Positions 54,485 to 64,000 of a stretch of 64,000 bases of DNA are shown piece by piece. Below the pieces are notes generated by a model. It saw nothing but the letters and a program-made list of their open reading frames with translations, had not been told where the DNA came from and searched no databases. This DNA is from Clostridium_AD sp050717545. Lineage in GTDB: Bacteria; Bacillota; Clostridia; Clostridiales; Clostridiaceae. Location: the NCBI RefSeq assembly GCF_050717545.1, contig NZ_JBOITN010000041.1:1-64000 (forward strand), in the 5' to 3' direction. Made by a program: the position numbers and the translations under genes. Each line of letters begins with the position of its first letter. The first letter of the stretch is position 1.

Positions 54485-57400
54485 CTAAAATAAATCTGGT
54501 AAGTCCTCAACTTTAATTTTACAATGGCTTTCTAAGCTATTCCCAATTTTTACACTATTAGTTAATTCCTTTAATGAAACTCCATTTACAGTTCCTTTGT
54601 AGGCAATTATAAAATGAGTAATACCATTTTCTATATCAGGCATAGTAATCTCATAAACACCTACAATCTTACTTGGAACTGATATATTAGAAATAAAAAT
54701 CGTCTGTCCTTCTCCTACTATTTTATACAACTTAAAATCTGAAACTGTATATCCTGCATCAGTCTTAAGTTTAATTTTAGAATTTTTCATTGAAGTTGTA
54801 AAATCTACACCAAAGCTTCCACTAAAACCTTCTGCAATTTCATACTCTGATTTTATTTCATTAAATGCTCCATTTATGAACATTCCATGTTTTATAATAG
54901 CAGTTTTATCTATATTATTCACTGTTGCAATAGCAGTTCCTTTGTTTCCTGTTTTATCTGAAAACTCAAATATATATTCACCATTTTCTGTAAACTCTTT
55001 AGTTGCTAACCCATTATTATTAGTTATAGTTACATCGGGTTCATCAAATATTACTGTTGCAATCACATTTTTATTTATTATTACCGCAGGGTTATAACTT
55101 TCAGTCTCAGTTGTAATTGGATCTATAGCATAACTAACTGTACCTATTGGAGGTAAGTTATCTCCTGGAGATGCTGAACCAATATTTCCTGATATTTCTC
55201 TAGCTTTCACTAAGAAATTTTTACCTTGAAATTTATCTGGTATTTGTATATCGCTTAATTTACTCACGAGATTCGTTGAAACTATTATTTTTTCATCAGC
55301 TGTGATTTTTTTATCTAAATTCAAATCACACTCTAACCATATTAAATTCACCTTTTCAGAAGTGATTTTAGCATTATCCGAATAAAACTTTGCTTCTATT
55401 TTCTTATTACTGTAACTATAATTTGAAACAATAATAGGTGGTGATACATCTACAATTTCATTTAATGACATTTTAGTAGTGTTACCATTTTCATTCGTTA
55501 TTTCTACATCTATTGTATTTTGACCTATCAAATCCACATTTAATGATTCATATTCACCTTCGCCTGTATTTTGATTTGTAACTATTTGTTTAGTATTCAC
55601 TTTAATTGAATTAATTGTAGCGTTTGGCTCAGCTGAAAAAATTACATTACCTGGTCTTATATTATTTTTCTGTTCTACATCTGGTAATTCAACACTTGAC
55701 ACTGCAACTAGTGAAACTGTCTCAGTTACAGTTTTGCTATTTGAATCTGTAGCTTTTATATATAGGCTGGTGTTTCCAGTTATATCACTTTTATTAAAAT
55801 CGTGTGTTAAGCTTTGGTCAGTGGTTAATGCTAATGCATTTGTACTTTCCCACAATTTCGTCTGAATACCACCTCTAACACTACCTTCTTCTAATTTATT
55901 AATTTTATTATTCGAAACAGTCTTAGATGTAACTGTCAATGTATATACCTCTGATTGTCCAGCCTTTGGAACCAATGTAGCAACAATATCTGGTGGCGTT
56001 GTTGCTGAAATACCGATATTTGTTTCTGGAAAATACTTTTTAGTCTGCTCCTTATTTATATCTTTATAGGTTATAAACGAAGATTGCTTTTGTCCTAATT
56101 TATAATTCCCCGCTGCAGTACTGTATAAGTTGCCAATTGAAAAAGAAGGATCTGATATAGGCTTATATACTTTTCCTGTAGGATCCAACTTATAGCTAAT
56201 ACTATTTAAAACTCCAGTTACTTTCTGACCTGAAACAGAAAAACCAGCTGGCATACTTTCTTGGTCAAGATTTATCCCTGTTGGGAAGGTTTCTTCAAAT
56301 TTCACATCACTTATAGTGAAATCACTTTCAATTTGACCAGCAATACTTGTATATACACTGTCCATATCTGCTTGGGATAAAGCTGTTTTATATTCTCCTC
56401 CCGCACGCCCTGCAATTTGTGAAAGCTTACTGACATCTGCACCCTTACTAAATGCAATCATAATCGGTTTAACATTTAAAGTTGTATCATTTTTTATTGT
56501 ATCCGATAAATTATATGCATAGTTCAATGCCATTTGATTATAATCACTATCGCCTGGGTTTACAACATATCGAACACTACTTGTATTCTGATCCATTTTA
56601 TATTCATAATTAGTTATACTTCTAAAATATTTATCAAACTTTACATCTTCACCATATACATATCCTTCATAATTTTTATTATTACCTTTTTTATAGTCAA
56701 AATTATAATTATTAACTGTAGACACTGTTGGCACTCCATCGGTCAATAAAATAACATATTTTTTCCTACCTGTATTCTCTTGGTTTTTTAATAACCCATA
56801 TGCAGCTATTAGACCGTCGCCTATATTTGTTCCTCCATCAGTATTTAAAACACTAGGATCAGCTATCTTGTTAATCAAATAGTTACGTTGAGTATTGTTT
56901 CCCAAATTTCCGAAAACTAACGAAGCCCCATCTAATTTAATAACATCTGCTTTTGTACTAAATTTTACTAAGGCTATATTAATGTTACTATTTCCATTAA
57001 ATTTATTTATAAAAGTGTTGGCTGTATCTCTTACTACTTGAATCTTAGTTTTATTCCTACTGTTAGGTAATATTTCATCCATACTTCCCGAGTTATCTAT
57101 TACCAGTACAATATCACTTCCCTTTTCATAAGAAGAATCAATGTCCTCTACAGGAATATCTTGAGGCTGTATGTTATATGCTAGATTAAATTTATCATTT
57201 ACTTTAATGTTAGTTTTATCAACAGTCCTTCCAAGATTAATTGAAGCTGTTGGATTTGCAATAGTCACATTTACTGGAGTAAATAATTGCTTTGCGTCTG
57301 TATTATCAAAATCCTTATAAGTAATAAAAGAATTACTTATCCCACTGGCATCCTTACTTAAAGGGAACACCCCCATTTTGGTTGCTTTTACTTTTATTTG

Positions 57401-58462
57401 AAAATTTACAGGATCAGATGTATAGTTATTTGTGCCTGTAATGATTTTATAAGGTATATTAGCTAGATCCCCTGTTATTGTTTGTCCTAAAACCGTAAAT
57501 CCTGCTGGAACTTCCTTTATTTCGATTCCTGGTGGTAAGGTTTCTTGAAATTTTATTGAATTAACAGGCAATTCGTTTTGTATTTGGTTTGCTAATTGAG
57601 TATAAACAGTGTCAATATCAGTGGCAGTTTGTGCAAATGAACAAGTACCTTTTGCTTTAGCTGCTATTTCTTTAAGAGTATTAGTTCCATAATCACTTAA
57701 AGTACATCCAATCATAAAAGAATTAATATTAGACGTACTTCCAGATATCAATGTAGCTATAGAATCTGCATAGTCTAAACCTCTTGTTTCATCATTTGAA
57801 TTATTTGTATCGTACCCTGATTCAATATTTGATGTTATTATGTTAGTCTTATTATTAGTATAACTATAAAAAGTTGGTTCTCCATCCGTAAGTAGTACAA
57901 TGTATTTTTTTGCATTAATATCAGGTGACTCCTTTAGCATATAATACGCTAATCTTAAACCGTCACCTGTATTAGTACCTCCATGTGCAGTAAACTCATT
58001 TATACTAGTCTTAAGCGTAGGGAAAGAATTCTTGTCTACAAGTCCACTCTTTTTTTTAGCACTGCTTTCATATTGAACTAATCCTATTTTCACTTTGCTA
58101 TCTGTATTAAACTTATCAATAAATCTATTGGCAGCTGCCTTAGCTACCTTTAGTCTACTATCGTTACCTTGCAAACCAGTATCCATACTCCCTGATGCAT
58201 CTATAACTAATGCAATTTCTTTACTCTGTGTACTTGGAACTACAGTGACAATTCCTGGCTTAATATTATAATTCAAAGTAATTTCGTCATTCACTTTCGC
58301 ATTTGTAATATTAGTTGTTTTGGTTAGTGTAATAGGTGCTTTAACTATCGTTCCAGCATCTGCGCTACTTCTAAATGCAAAAACTTGAGTTAGAATGAAT
58401 ATAATTAAAATTACGAAACATATTACCTTTTTTTCACTTCTCTTACTTTTATCTTTATTCAT
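54485..58462 (-). CDS. Secreted protein with two VWA domains, pilus-linked
   Basis: 1325 residues. Sec signal peptide about 1-35, repeat A with a VWA domain at about 81-295 (MIDAS Asp88, Ser90, Ser92, Thr163, Asp193), an inter-domain beta region, then a second copy of the same plan with VWA at about 449-710 (Asp456, Ser458, Ser460, Thr545, Asp575). The remaining 600 residues look like beta-sandwich repeats. Both MIDAS sets are complete. No LPXTG motif or C-terminal helix is present, so it is not wall-sorted. It is the last gene of the type IV pilus operon, 50 bases after a minor prepilin gene, suggesting a pilus-tip adhesin analogous to PilY1. Confidence 0.88.
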   Translation of the reverse strand: MNKDKSKRSEKKVICFVILIIFILTQVFAFRSSADAGTIVKAPITLTKTTNITNAKVNDEITLNYNIKPGIVTVVPSTQSKEIALVIDASGSMDTGLQGNDSRLKVAKAAANRFIDKFNTDSKVKIGLVQYESSAKKKSGLVDKNSFPTLKTSINEFTAHGGTNTGDGLRLAYYMLKESPDINAKKYIVLLTDGEPTFYSYTNNKTNIITSNIESGYDTNNSNDETRGLDYADSIATLISGSTSNINSFMIGCTLSDYGTNTLKEIAAKAKGTCSFAQTATDIDTVYTQLANQIQNELPVNSIKFQETLPPGIEIKEVPAGFTVLGQTITGDLANIPYKIITGTNNYTSDPVNFQIKVKATKMGVFPLSKDASGISNSFITYKDFDNTDAKQLFTPVNVTIANPTASINLGRTVDKTNIKVNDKFNLAYNIQPQDIPVEDIDSSYEKGSDIVLVIDNSGSMDEILPNSRNKTKIQVVRDTANTFINKFNGNSNINIALVKFSTKADVIKLDGASLVFGNLGNNTQRNYLINKIADPSVLNTDGGTNIGDGLIAAYGLLKNQENTGRKKYVILLTDGVPTVSTVNNYNFDYKKGNNKNYEGYVYGEDVKFDKYFRSITNYEYKMDQNTSSVRYVVNPGDSDYNQMALNYAYNLSDTIKNDTTLNVKPIMIAFSKGADVSKLSQIAGRAGGEYKTALSQADMDSVYTSIAGQIESDFTISDVKFEETFPTGINLDQESMPAGFSVSGQKVTGVLNSISYKLDPTGKVYKPISDPSFSIGNLYSTAAGNYKLGQKQSSFITYKDINKEQTKKYFPETNIGISATTPPDIVATLVPKAGQSEVYTLTVTSKTVSNNKINKLEEGSVRGGIQTKLWESTNALALTTDQSLTHDFNKSDITGNTSLYIKATDSNSKTVTETVSLVAVSSVELPDVEQKNNIRPGNVIFSAEPNATINSIKVNTKQIVTNQNTGEGEYESLNVDLIGQNTIDVEITNENGNTTKMSLNEIVDVSPPIIVSNYSYSNKKIEAKFYSDNAKITSEKVNLIWLECDLNLDKKITADEKIIVSTNLVSKLSDIQIPDKFQGKNFLVKAREISGNIGSASPGDNLPPIGTVSYAIDPITTETESYNPAVIINKNVIATVIFDEPDVTITNNNGLATKEFTENGEYIFEFSDKTGNKGTAIATVNNIDKTAIIKHGMFINGAFNEIKSEYEIAEGFSGSFGVDFTTSMKNSKIKLKTDAGYTVSDFKLYKIVGEGQTIFISNISVPSKIVGVYEITMPDIENGITHFIIAYKGTVNGVSLKELTNSVKIGNSLESHCKIKVEDLPDLF

Positions 58463-58511
58463 TGTATACCCTCCATTTATAACAATTTGTTTTTATACAC
58501 TCTCTTATAGT

Positions 58512-59045
58512 CTAATTTTTATTTCTAAAATAAATATTATTAGTAATATTATATGTAGTTTTTTCATCCGCACCTATAAGTTCAATTTCAATAACAATTC
58601 CTGAACACTCTGCAAAAGTCTTCGAATCTATTGGAGTAATATTAATATAACTAACGTCACTGCATACAGTTTTTTCTGCTAGTCCTGGAGGAGTGTAGTA
58701 AAGAGTCTTATCAACAACTCTATATCTATAAGAGTATTCCTGTGCAGGATCAGAATTTCCAACTAAAAAAGTTATTTCTCCTAAGTTTTGTGCCACAGGA
58801 ACACTACTTAAGTCTATACTATTTAATGAGAAAATACCTGAAGCCTCCATAGCACTCTTAGAAAAAGAATCCATTGACTGTTGCATATCCATCTGAAGCT
58901 TTGATTTTATTGCTGTGCTATTTAAAGCCTTTTGATGTATAAAAAAGAACTGAAAAAATGTAGCTGTAAACATAGCTCCTATTGCTAACGCTAGTATTAG
59001 TTCTAGTACTGTTAACCCCTTTGTTTTTTTTCTTACCCTATACAT
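58512..59045 (-). CDS. Minor type IV prepilin (PilW/PulJ-like)
   Basis: 177 residues. Leader MYRVRKKTKG, cleavage before Leu11, mature start LTVLELILALAIG with Glu at +5. Hydrophobic helix then a beta-rich domain. ATG 59045 has AGAGGTG at proper distance. By size and place (between the PilX-like and VWA genes) it fits the PilW/GspJ minor pilin slot. Confidence 0.87.
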   Translation of the reverse strand: MYRVRKKTKGLTVLELILALAIGAMFTATFFQFFFIHQKALNSTAIKSKLQMDMQQSMDSFSKSAMEASGIFSLNSIDLSSVPVAQNLGEITFLVGNSDPAQEYSYRYRVVDKTLYYTPPGLAEKTVCSDVSYINITPIDSKTFAECSGIVIEIELIGADEKTTYNITNNIYFRNKN

Positions 59046-59069
59046 AGGCATCACCTCTAGTTTTACATC

Positions 59070-61256
59070 TTAATTACTGACTCTCCAATTGCTTAATTTA
59101 ACGACTTCATCAGTTGTAATATTTGTACTATTAGAACTTTTACCAACTGTTGTAGCTACATCAACAGTTTGAGTTCCTATTTCAGAACTTAACTTAAACG
59201 CTTTAGAATAAGTATTGGTATAATTTATTGCTATGGTCTTTAACACATAATTGTCATCGTACGTAAGTGTTTTCGTGCCATCATTTAAAGTTATTACGTT
59301 TCCACCAGCAATTATGGTTCCTGAAAAATTTATTGTTCCCGATAAAGTAACATTTCCTGACGTTATAATAATACCATGAGGATCTCCATTCATTGTACTT
59401 AAATTAACAACTTCATCCTTAACAGGATCTGGTACATAAGTCGAGTTGTTCCCAAGTAAAACAACATTTTTGCTTTTAGTTCTGACTTCCACCTCACTAT
59501 TAGCATTATCAATCACATTACTGTCATCAACGCCATCTAAAGTTACCTGTGGCAATTTCGCATTTTTATCAAATACAGTCTTGTTTACTATTCCCTGTAA
59601 ATAATCAACATCCAATGCTTCTGTCTTAACTCCCATTTCATACACTACTCTTGCAAAATCATTTTGTTTAGAACTGATTACGTTTGTTTTACTAATATCA
59701 AATGATTTTGACAAAGTACTCCCGTCGGATATAGCTACGCCAACACTATATATAAGGTTTTTAATAAAAATCCCACTTTTATTAAATGCCATAAGATTTA
59801 AAGTATCTACTTTTCTAAAATATTCTGCTTTATCTTTAGCCTTTAACACTTCATTAGTACCCTTAAAATTATTTACTATCTGTAAAGGGGAGTTGTAAGC
59901 AAAATCAACTTTATTTTCATCATATAATGTTCCTATAGACTTAGGTATAGGAACTGTATACACTCTATAATTACCCTTAATCGCCACTGACTCTCCTGTT
60001 TGATAAGGAGTAGAAGTATTTATATAGGCTGTTCCATTTATTATTGCATCTCCTAATTTTATCCAAGATCCATCTGGTGTTCCAATATCATTAGTGTTTA
60101 CTATAATGCCACTAGAAGAATTATAATCTTCATCAACCGTTCTTACTTTATCAATAGCATTAATTCCATAATATTTATCTATATCTATATGAGATTTCGT
60201 TGCATTTAAGGATAAATCATTGCTGGTATAAACCATACCTTTGCTGACACTTGTGTTCTTTACATTTAAATCACAATTTGAAGTATCAGTATCAATTAAA
60301 CTATTACTTTTGCCAATGTATACATTGCCTGCATAAACATTGCTATCTACATTAACAGTTTTGTTCTGACCACTTATATTAAAACTATTTGATGTCACAA
60401 CATCACCATTAAAATTAGCTGTTATTGACTGAGTATCATCTGACCCTATAGAAATACCACCATTATACTTTGTATAAACCTTCTCCATAGCAACTACAGG
60501 GGGGGTACCCTTAACAAATACGTTTCCATTCACTGTTAAGTTAGAATTTATATGCATATCTCCATCAATAGAAATTGCATTTTTCCAAACAGGATTAATT
60601 GAGATTACTTGCTTTACAGAACTAAATACATATGACCCTTTATAACCATGTATACTTAAGATAATATTTGCTGTTACGTTTTTTTTATTTGATGTTTGAC
60701 CATTCGTTGGGTTAGTAGAAAAATGTGAAGTAATATTGAGCTTCCATTGATTAGGATTTAATGGATAGGAATCTGAATTTAATTCTACAGCAATAATAGG
60801 TTGATTAGCGTCTGCACTATCATAAATAGATAATGTATTTCCCTCTAAATCTTTACATGTGCCATCCTTAAGATAATCATTAGGAGAAGTTATATTGTCT
60901 AACTTATTTTCCAAAATATATGCCGATATGCTCTTTTTATAAGAGTCTTTAAATATATCATCTAACTTTGTTTTTAATGCATCTCCAGTTAATGTTCCAT
61001 CAGAATCTTTCATATAATCGTCTACAACTTTATTACCCTTTTGTGTTGCTTGAGAAGTAACCTTTTTCATAATGCCATAAACTGCATTCACACCTGAATC
61101 CGAAGCATAAAGGCTTTGTATTTTTTTACTTGCAGTTATTCTTGCATTATAATCAGACACAGTAAGTGATAGTATCGATAAACCTGAAATAGAAAGTACC
61201 GCAAATATAAGCAACACTGCAATTAATGAAGAACCCCTCTTCTTTTTTAGACTCAT
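59070..61256 (-). CDS. Large minor prepilin (PilX/GspK-like)
   Basis: 728 residues, far longer than standard PilX. Leader MSLKKKRG, then SSLIAVLLIFAVLSISGLSI; +5 is not Glu, as in GspK-type tip subunits. Residues 40-65 (SDYNARITASKKIQSLYASD) match the PilX N-terminal pattern. The rest is beta-rich with repeated polymer-like stretches (FSGTIIAGGNVITL) similar to bactofilin-like or adhesin folds. The lack of Glu5 suggests it caps the pilus. Confidence 0.82.
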   Translation of the reverse strand: MSLKKKRGSSLIAVLLIFAVLSISGLSILSLTVSDYNARITASKKIQSLYASDSGVNAVYGIMKKVTSQATQKGNKVVDDYMKDSDGTLTGDALKTKLDDIFKDSYKKSISAYILENKLDNITSPNDYLKDGTCKDLEGNTLSIYDSADANQPIIAVELNSDSYPLNPNQWKLNITSHFSTNPTNGQTSNKKNVTANIILSIHGYKGSYVFSSVKQVISINPVWKNAISIDGDMHINSNLTVNGNVFVKGTPPVVAMEKVYTKYNGGISIGSDDTQSITANFNGDVVTSNSFNISGQNKTVNVDSNVYAGNVYIGKSNSLIDTDTSNCDLNVKNTSVSKGMVYTSNDLSLNATKSHIDIDKYYGINAIDKVRTVDEDYNSSSGIIVNTNDIGTPDGSWIKLGDAIINGTAYINTSTPYQTGESVAIKGNYRVYTVPIPKSIGTLYDENKVDFAYNSPLQIVNNFKGTNEVLKAKDKAEYFRKVDTLNLMAFNKSGIFIKNLIYSVGVAISDGSTLSKSFDISKTNVISSKQNDFARVVYEMGVKTEALDVDYLQGIVNKTVFDKNAKLPQVTLDGVDDSNVIDNANSEVEVRTKSKNVVLLGNNSTYVPDPVKDEVVNLSTMNGDPHGIIITSGNVTLSGTINFSGTIIAGGNVITLNDGTKTLTYDDNYVLKTIAINYTNTYSKAFKLSSEIGTQTVDVATTVGKSSNSTNITTDEVVKLSNWRVSN

Positions 61257-61266
61257 ATCTCTCCCC

Positions 61267-62148
61267 CTATATCCCTATACTTACTGAAGTTTTTGTACTA
61301 TACACTCTTACTTTATTAGGACTTTCACCTTTGTAAATCTCCACACTTATATCGTAAATTCCATTAGAATCGCTTGGTAAATCATCATATAGTATAATAT
61401 TTCCTTTTGAATTCGTGTATTTATTTATATTGCTATTGTTTTCGTTTTTTAAGATATATACTGATAATAGATTTGTTGCATTGTTTTCTGACTGTATTTC
61501 ATGAGGACCATAATCATCAGAATAACTTATTTGAATATTATTAATAAGACCATCCTTAGATATATCCTTTGGTTTATATGTACCTAAATTTTTATTTGTA
61601 GTATTATCCTTAAGTTCTATGGTGTTATTATTATTATTGCATATTTTCAAATCGCTGGAAAAAGTGTATGTGCTCTCTCCAGTAATATTTGCTAAACTAG
61701 TAGTTCCTGTTACTTTAATAGAATGAGTATCCATTATAATACTAAGATCATAATCAACATCAATATTTGCTGTTGATTCACTCTCATATGCTAGTTTCCT
61801 TTCAAATGTTACAGTAGCCTCAAGCCCATTTCCAACATCTGAACTTGAAACTAAATAACTTCTATCATGTCCAGGAGCAGGAACCGGATTGTCAAGAAAC
61901 TTTAATTTATATTCCTTGTCAGTTTGGATACTAACAATACCTGGCTTGGTAGTGTTATTAGATCTTATCTTTTCTATAATCTGTTGTGCAACCGATACTG
62001 CATACTGCTTATTTTCTCCTTTTTTATTGTTTACTATAGAAGATATAATCATCATACTTAGAGGTATAGTAACAATACTAAATATTGCCATACTTATGAG
62101 GACTTCAATTAAAGTAGTACCTTTTTTCTTATTATATAACCTCCTCAT
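61267..62148 (-). CDS. Minor type IV prepilin (PilV/GspI-like)
   Basis: 293 residues. Leader MRRLYNKKKG, mature start TTLIEVLISMAIFSIV with Glu at +5. The C-terminal 200 residues are beta-rich with Asn-rich loops. Starts 12 bases after pilO. Part of the tip-priming set of minor pilins together with the next two genes. Confidence 0.86.
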   Translation of the reverse strand: MRRLYNKKKGTTLIEVLISMAIFSIVTIPLSMMIISSIVNNKKGENKQYAVSVAQQIIEKIRSNNTTKPGIVSIQTDKEYKLKFLDNPVPAPGHDRSYLVSSSDVGNGLEATVTFERKLAYESESTANIDVDYDLSIIMDTHSIKVTGTTSLANITGESTYTFSSDLKICNNNNNTIELKDNTTNKNLGTYKPKDISKDGLINNIQISYSDDYGPHEIQSENNATNLLSVYILKNENNSNINKYTNSKGNIILYDDLPSDSNGIYDISVEIYKGESPNKVRVYSTKTSVSIGI

Positions 62149-62160
62149 AATTTAAGCCCC

Positions 62161-63405
62161 CTATTGATTCTTGATATTAACTGCACTTCCCTCACCTTTA
62201 ACTGAAACCCTTGGTTTAACACCGTCATCATTAGATACATAAATGTTTACTACTCTTGAAGTTTTATTTATTACACTTATATTTACTCCTACATTGTCTG
62301 TATCAGAAAGTCTTTTATTTGAGAATATCACAGCGGATATATCTTTACTAGATGGTGTGAATTCTACACCATTGCCACTATATTGCTGTGGATATGAACT
62401 GCTTCCAATTTTATACTTATAGTGAAATTTTCCACCAGCCTCAACAAAAACCATCTCTACAGCCGCAGCACTATTTTCATCAGCATAAACGTAAGATTTT
62501 CTCTGTGTATCATTGTAATTACCTAACATAATTGCCGGTAAATCCGAATTTACAGATCTTACAGACATTGCAAAGTCTTTAATATCTTCTTTGGGTTTAC
62601 TAGCATCCTCAATAGTTGTACTCACAGTATTATTCTTTGTACCAAGACTAACAAATGGGTTCTTCTTGCCATAAGTATTATTGTAATCCCACTTGAAATA
62701 ATCAACATCCATACCAGCGAATTTAGGCACTGAATAAAACTCTAAATTTGCTGTTCCACTGAGTTCCCCTGTACTACTTCCATTTAATGCTAAATTAGAT
62801 AGTATTATTTTTTTACTGTTATTTTCTATGTTTTTAATCAGTCCGATAATGTTGTCATAAGAACCTTTAAATGATAATGATGCTTGCGTATATTCAGTAC
62901 TACCTTTTATCTCTTTTTTATAATTACTTACAGTTGTTTTATCACCGTCATCAGTTCCAGAAATAAGCATGGTATTATATTGATCTACAATAGTTTGCAA
63001 AGGTTTTGACGTATCATCAGATGTGCTAGTCGTTCCACTTGTAGTTGTTTTATTTTGAGTATCTGCCGCCTTGATAGCTGTAAAAGTAAAAGCGCCTTCT
63101 ACATTAGATTTTTTTAATAAAGCATCTAATTCTATTATTAATCTCCCTTGCTGAATAGCAGGATAAATACTACTAGTTTTCTCTTGTATCTCCGAATTAA
63201 GAATCTTTACGTCTTTTTCTCTTTTAGTCGATGTTGAAATACTTAGTTTAATGTCTTGAAGCTCATCATCATATTTCTTTTCCTCAACTTTTAAGGCTTG
63301 AATTTTTATATTTTCTTTTACGTGTATAAATTTATAATACCCACCTACTACTAGCAATGTGAGTAAAATAATTATTAAAGTTTTTTCAGATCTACTCATT
63401 TTCAT
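62161..63405 (-). CDS. pilO: PilO-like type IV pilus inner-membrane protein
   Basis: 414 residues: one N-terminal membrane helix (TLIIILLTLLVVGGYYKF), a coiled coil (about 35-90), and a ferredoxin-like C-terminal domain (TQASLSFKGSYDNIIGLIKN). The extra 150 residues after it, compared with the usual 200-residue PilO, are beta-rich and unexplained. Start overlaps the pilN stop by four bases. Joins PilM and PilN in the alignment subcomplex. Confidence 0.83.
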   Translation of the reverse strand: MKMSRSEKTLIIILLTLLVVGGYYKFIHVKENIKIQALKVEEKKYDDELQDIKLSISTSTKREKDVKILNSEIQEKTSSIYPAIQQGRLIIELDALLKKSNVEGAFTFTAIKAADTQNKTTTSGTTSTSDDTSKPLQTIVDQYNTMLISGTDDGDKTTVSNYKKEIKGSTEYTQASLSFKGSYDNIIGLIKNIENNSKKIILSNLALNGSSTGELSGTANLEFYSVPKFAGMDVDYFKWDYNNTYGKKNPFVSLGTKNNTVSTTIEDASKPKEDIKDFAMSVRSVNSDLPAIMLGNYNDTQRKSYVYADENSAAAVEMVFVEAGGKFHYKYKIGSSSYPQQYSGNGVEFTPSSKDISAVIFSNKRLSDTDNVGVNISVINKTSRVVNIYVSNDDGVKPRVSVKGEGSAVNIKNQ

Positions 63406-63959
63406 TTAACATCAACACCCTTTAACATGCATTTAACCAAAAATCCATAACCTTTTGTCGACTCTCCACTAATTCCACTTACATCTGCACTTGTAATAAT
63501 ATCAAGTTTCAATAGATTTCTCTCCATCTCTGCTATACTTACTCTATTGGAGGCTGTACATTGAATATCAACTAAACCAGAAGTCATTGAAATCGAAGTA
63601 ATTGCTACTTCCTGAGGTAATGTAGCAAATAAAGTTTTCATAATGTCACTGCTGCCCATTTCCTTACTTGTTATACTATTAATTGTAGCAGTAACCCCTT
63701 GATTGTATTTATTAAACAATTCATATTTTTTCAATGTTAAATTAGCCTTTTTATACTGCTCTTGCAAAGCAGGATTATTTATTTCTACTTTCAATTTTTG
63801 TATTTTATTATTTAATATTATTTTATTTGCAAAAAACCATACTGTAGTACCTACTACATAAACAAATATTAATACAGCAAGTATATATAAATAAATATTT
63901 GTTTTTTTAGATTCATTATTAGATTCTATATATGGTAGAAAAAAGTTTAAATCCTTCAT
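63402..63959 (-). CDS. pilN: PilN-like type IV pilus inner-membrane protein
   Basis: 185 residues: short cytoplasmic start MKDLNFFLPYIES (position of the PilM-binding segment), one membrane helix at about 24-46, coiled coil, then a small ferredoxin-like domain (EVAITSISMTSGLVDIQCTA). Fits the pilM-pilN-pilO order. Confidence 0.85.
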   Translation of the reverse strand: MKDLNFFLPYIESNNESKKTNIYLYILAVLIFVYVVGTTVWFFANKIILNNKIQKLKVEINNPALQEQYKKANLTLKKYELFNKYNQGVTATINSITSKEMGSSDIMKTLFATLPQEVAITSISMTSGLVDIQCTASNRVSIAEMERNLLKLDIITSADVSGISGESTKGYGFLVKCMLKGVDVK

Positions 63960-63972
63960 TTAATTCACCTGC

Positions 63973-64000
63973 CTAAAATCTTATTATAGCCCCAATTGCA
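63973..64000 (-). CDS. C-terminal end of the preceding pilus gene (probably pilM)
   Basis: Only eight codons are visible, ending AIGAIIRF then TAG. The position directly before pilN and the end sequence fit PilM, but the fragment is too short to prove it. Confidence 0.35.

Noticed and set aside
54485..58462. LPXTG wall anchoring of the VWA protein
   Set aside because: The C-terminus ends KIKVEDLPDLF without LPXTG, hydrophobic helix or basic tail.

Overview
The window is AT-rich DNA with strong AGGAGG-type ribosome binding sites, T-box and guanidine-I leaders, CsoR, CcpA-type and LacI-type sites. It reads as a chromosome segment of a low-GC Firmicute, most likely a Clostridium sensu stricto species. 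The genus is an inference from gene content; I see no rRNA or tRNA gene to anchor it. I see no CRISPR array, intact prophage or intact insertion sequence.

Layout. 1-6.4 kb: diphosphate-type phosphofructokinase, a membrane protein, a prepilin peptidase with a type IV pilin, adenine deaminase, and an RNase H-like protein. 6.5-8.9 kb: feoA-feoB and a Cys-rich small protein behind a promoter overlapped by a Fur-like box. 8.9-14.1 kb: a second RNase H-like protein, argS behind a T-box, and a DUF255 thioredoxin-fold protein. 14.1-20.2 kb: a decay zone with remnants of a helicase-primase-like gene, a flavoprotein oxidoreductase, an HD-GYP gene that has lost its HD core, and a copy of a permease 3' end, mixed with intact small genes. 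20.2-22 kb: an AEC permease diverges from a guanidine-I riboswitch controlling a Gdx exporter. 22.3-26.1 kb: a four-gene Hsp70/DUF5685/J-domain/zinc-ribbon module.

26.2-37.8 kb: an M20 peptidase, then an alpha-glucan or oligosaccharide uptake and hydrolysis cluster (two GH13 enzymes, a GH13 remnant, a lipoprotein binding protein, two permeases) with a YesM/YesN-type two-component system and a perfect match to the CcpA cre consensus. 38-40.1 kb: GntR-ABC operon. 40.2-45.9 kb: copper locus csoR-copA-copZ next to an OmpR-type two-component system whose kinase has a Met-rich external loop. 45.9-48.5 kb: two tandem DUF445 membrane proteins. 48.7-52.3 kb: sucrose phosphorylase and a P-loop kinase under a LacI-type repressor with two operators. 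52.4-54.4 kb: an EamA transporter, a small zinc-ribbon protein, and a DUF5658 gene among duplicated flanks. 54.5-64 kb: a type IV pilus operon on the minus strand (pilM end, pilN, pilO, three minor prepilins) ending in a 1325-residue double-VWA secreted protein, a candidate tip adhesin.

Together the genes describe an anaerobe living on plant-type sugars: phosphorolysis of sucrose and PPi-linked glycolysis save ATP, and ferrous iron uptake, copper export and guanidine export handle ions and toxic solutes. Genes for a surface pilus sit at both ends of the window. A roughly 35-bp intergenic repeat with a CTCC-N3-GGAG core occurs four times. The least explained items are the Hsp70 module, that repeat family, the sucrose-operon kinase, and the pilus-VWA pairing.
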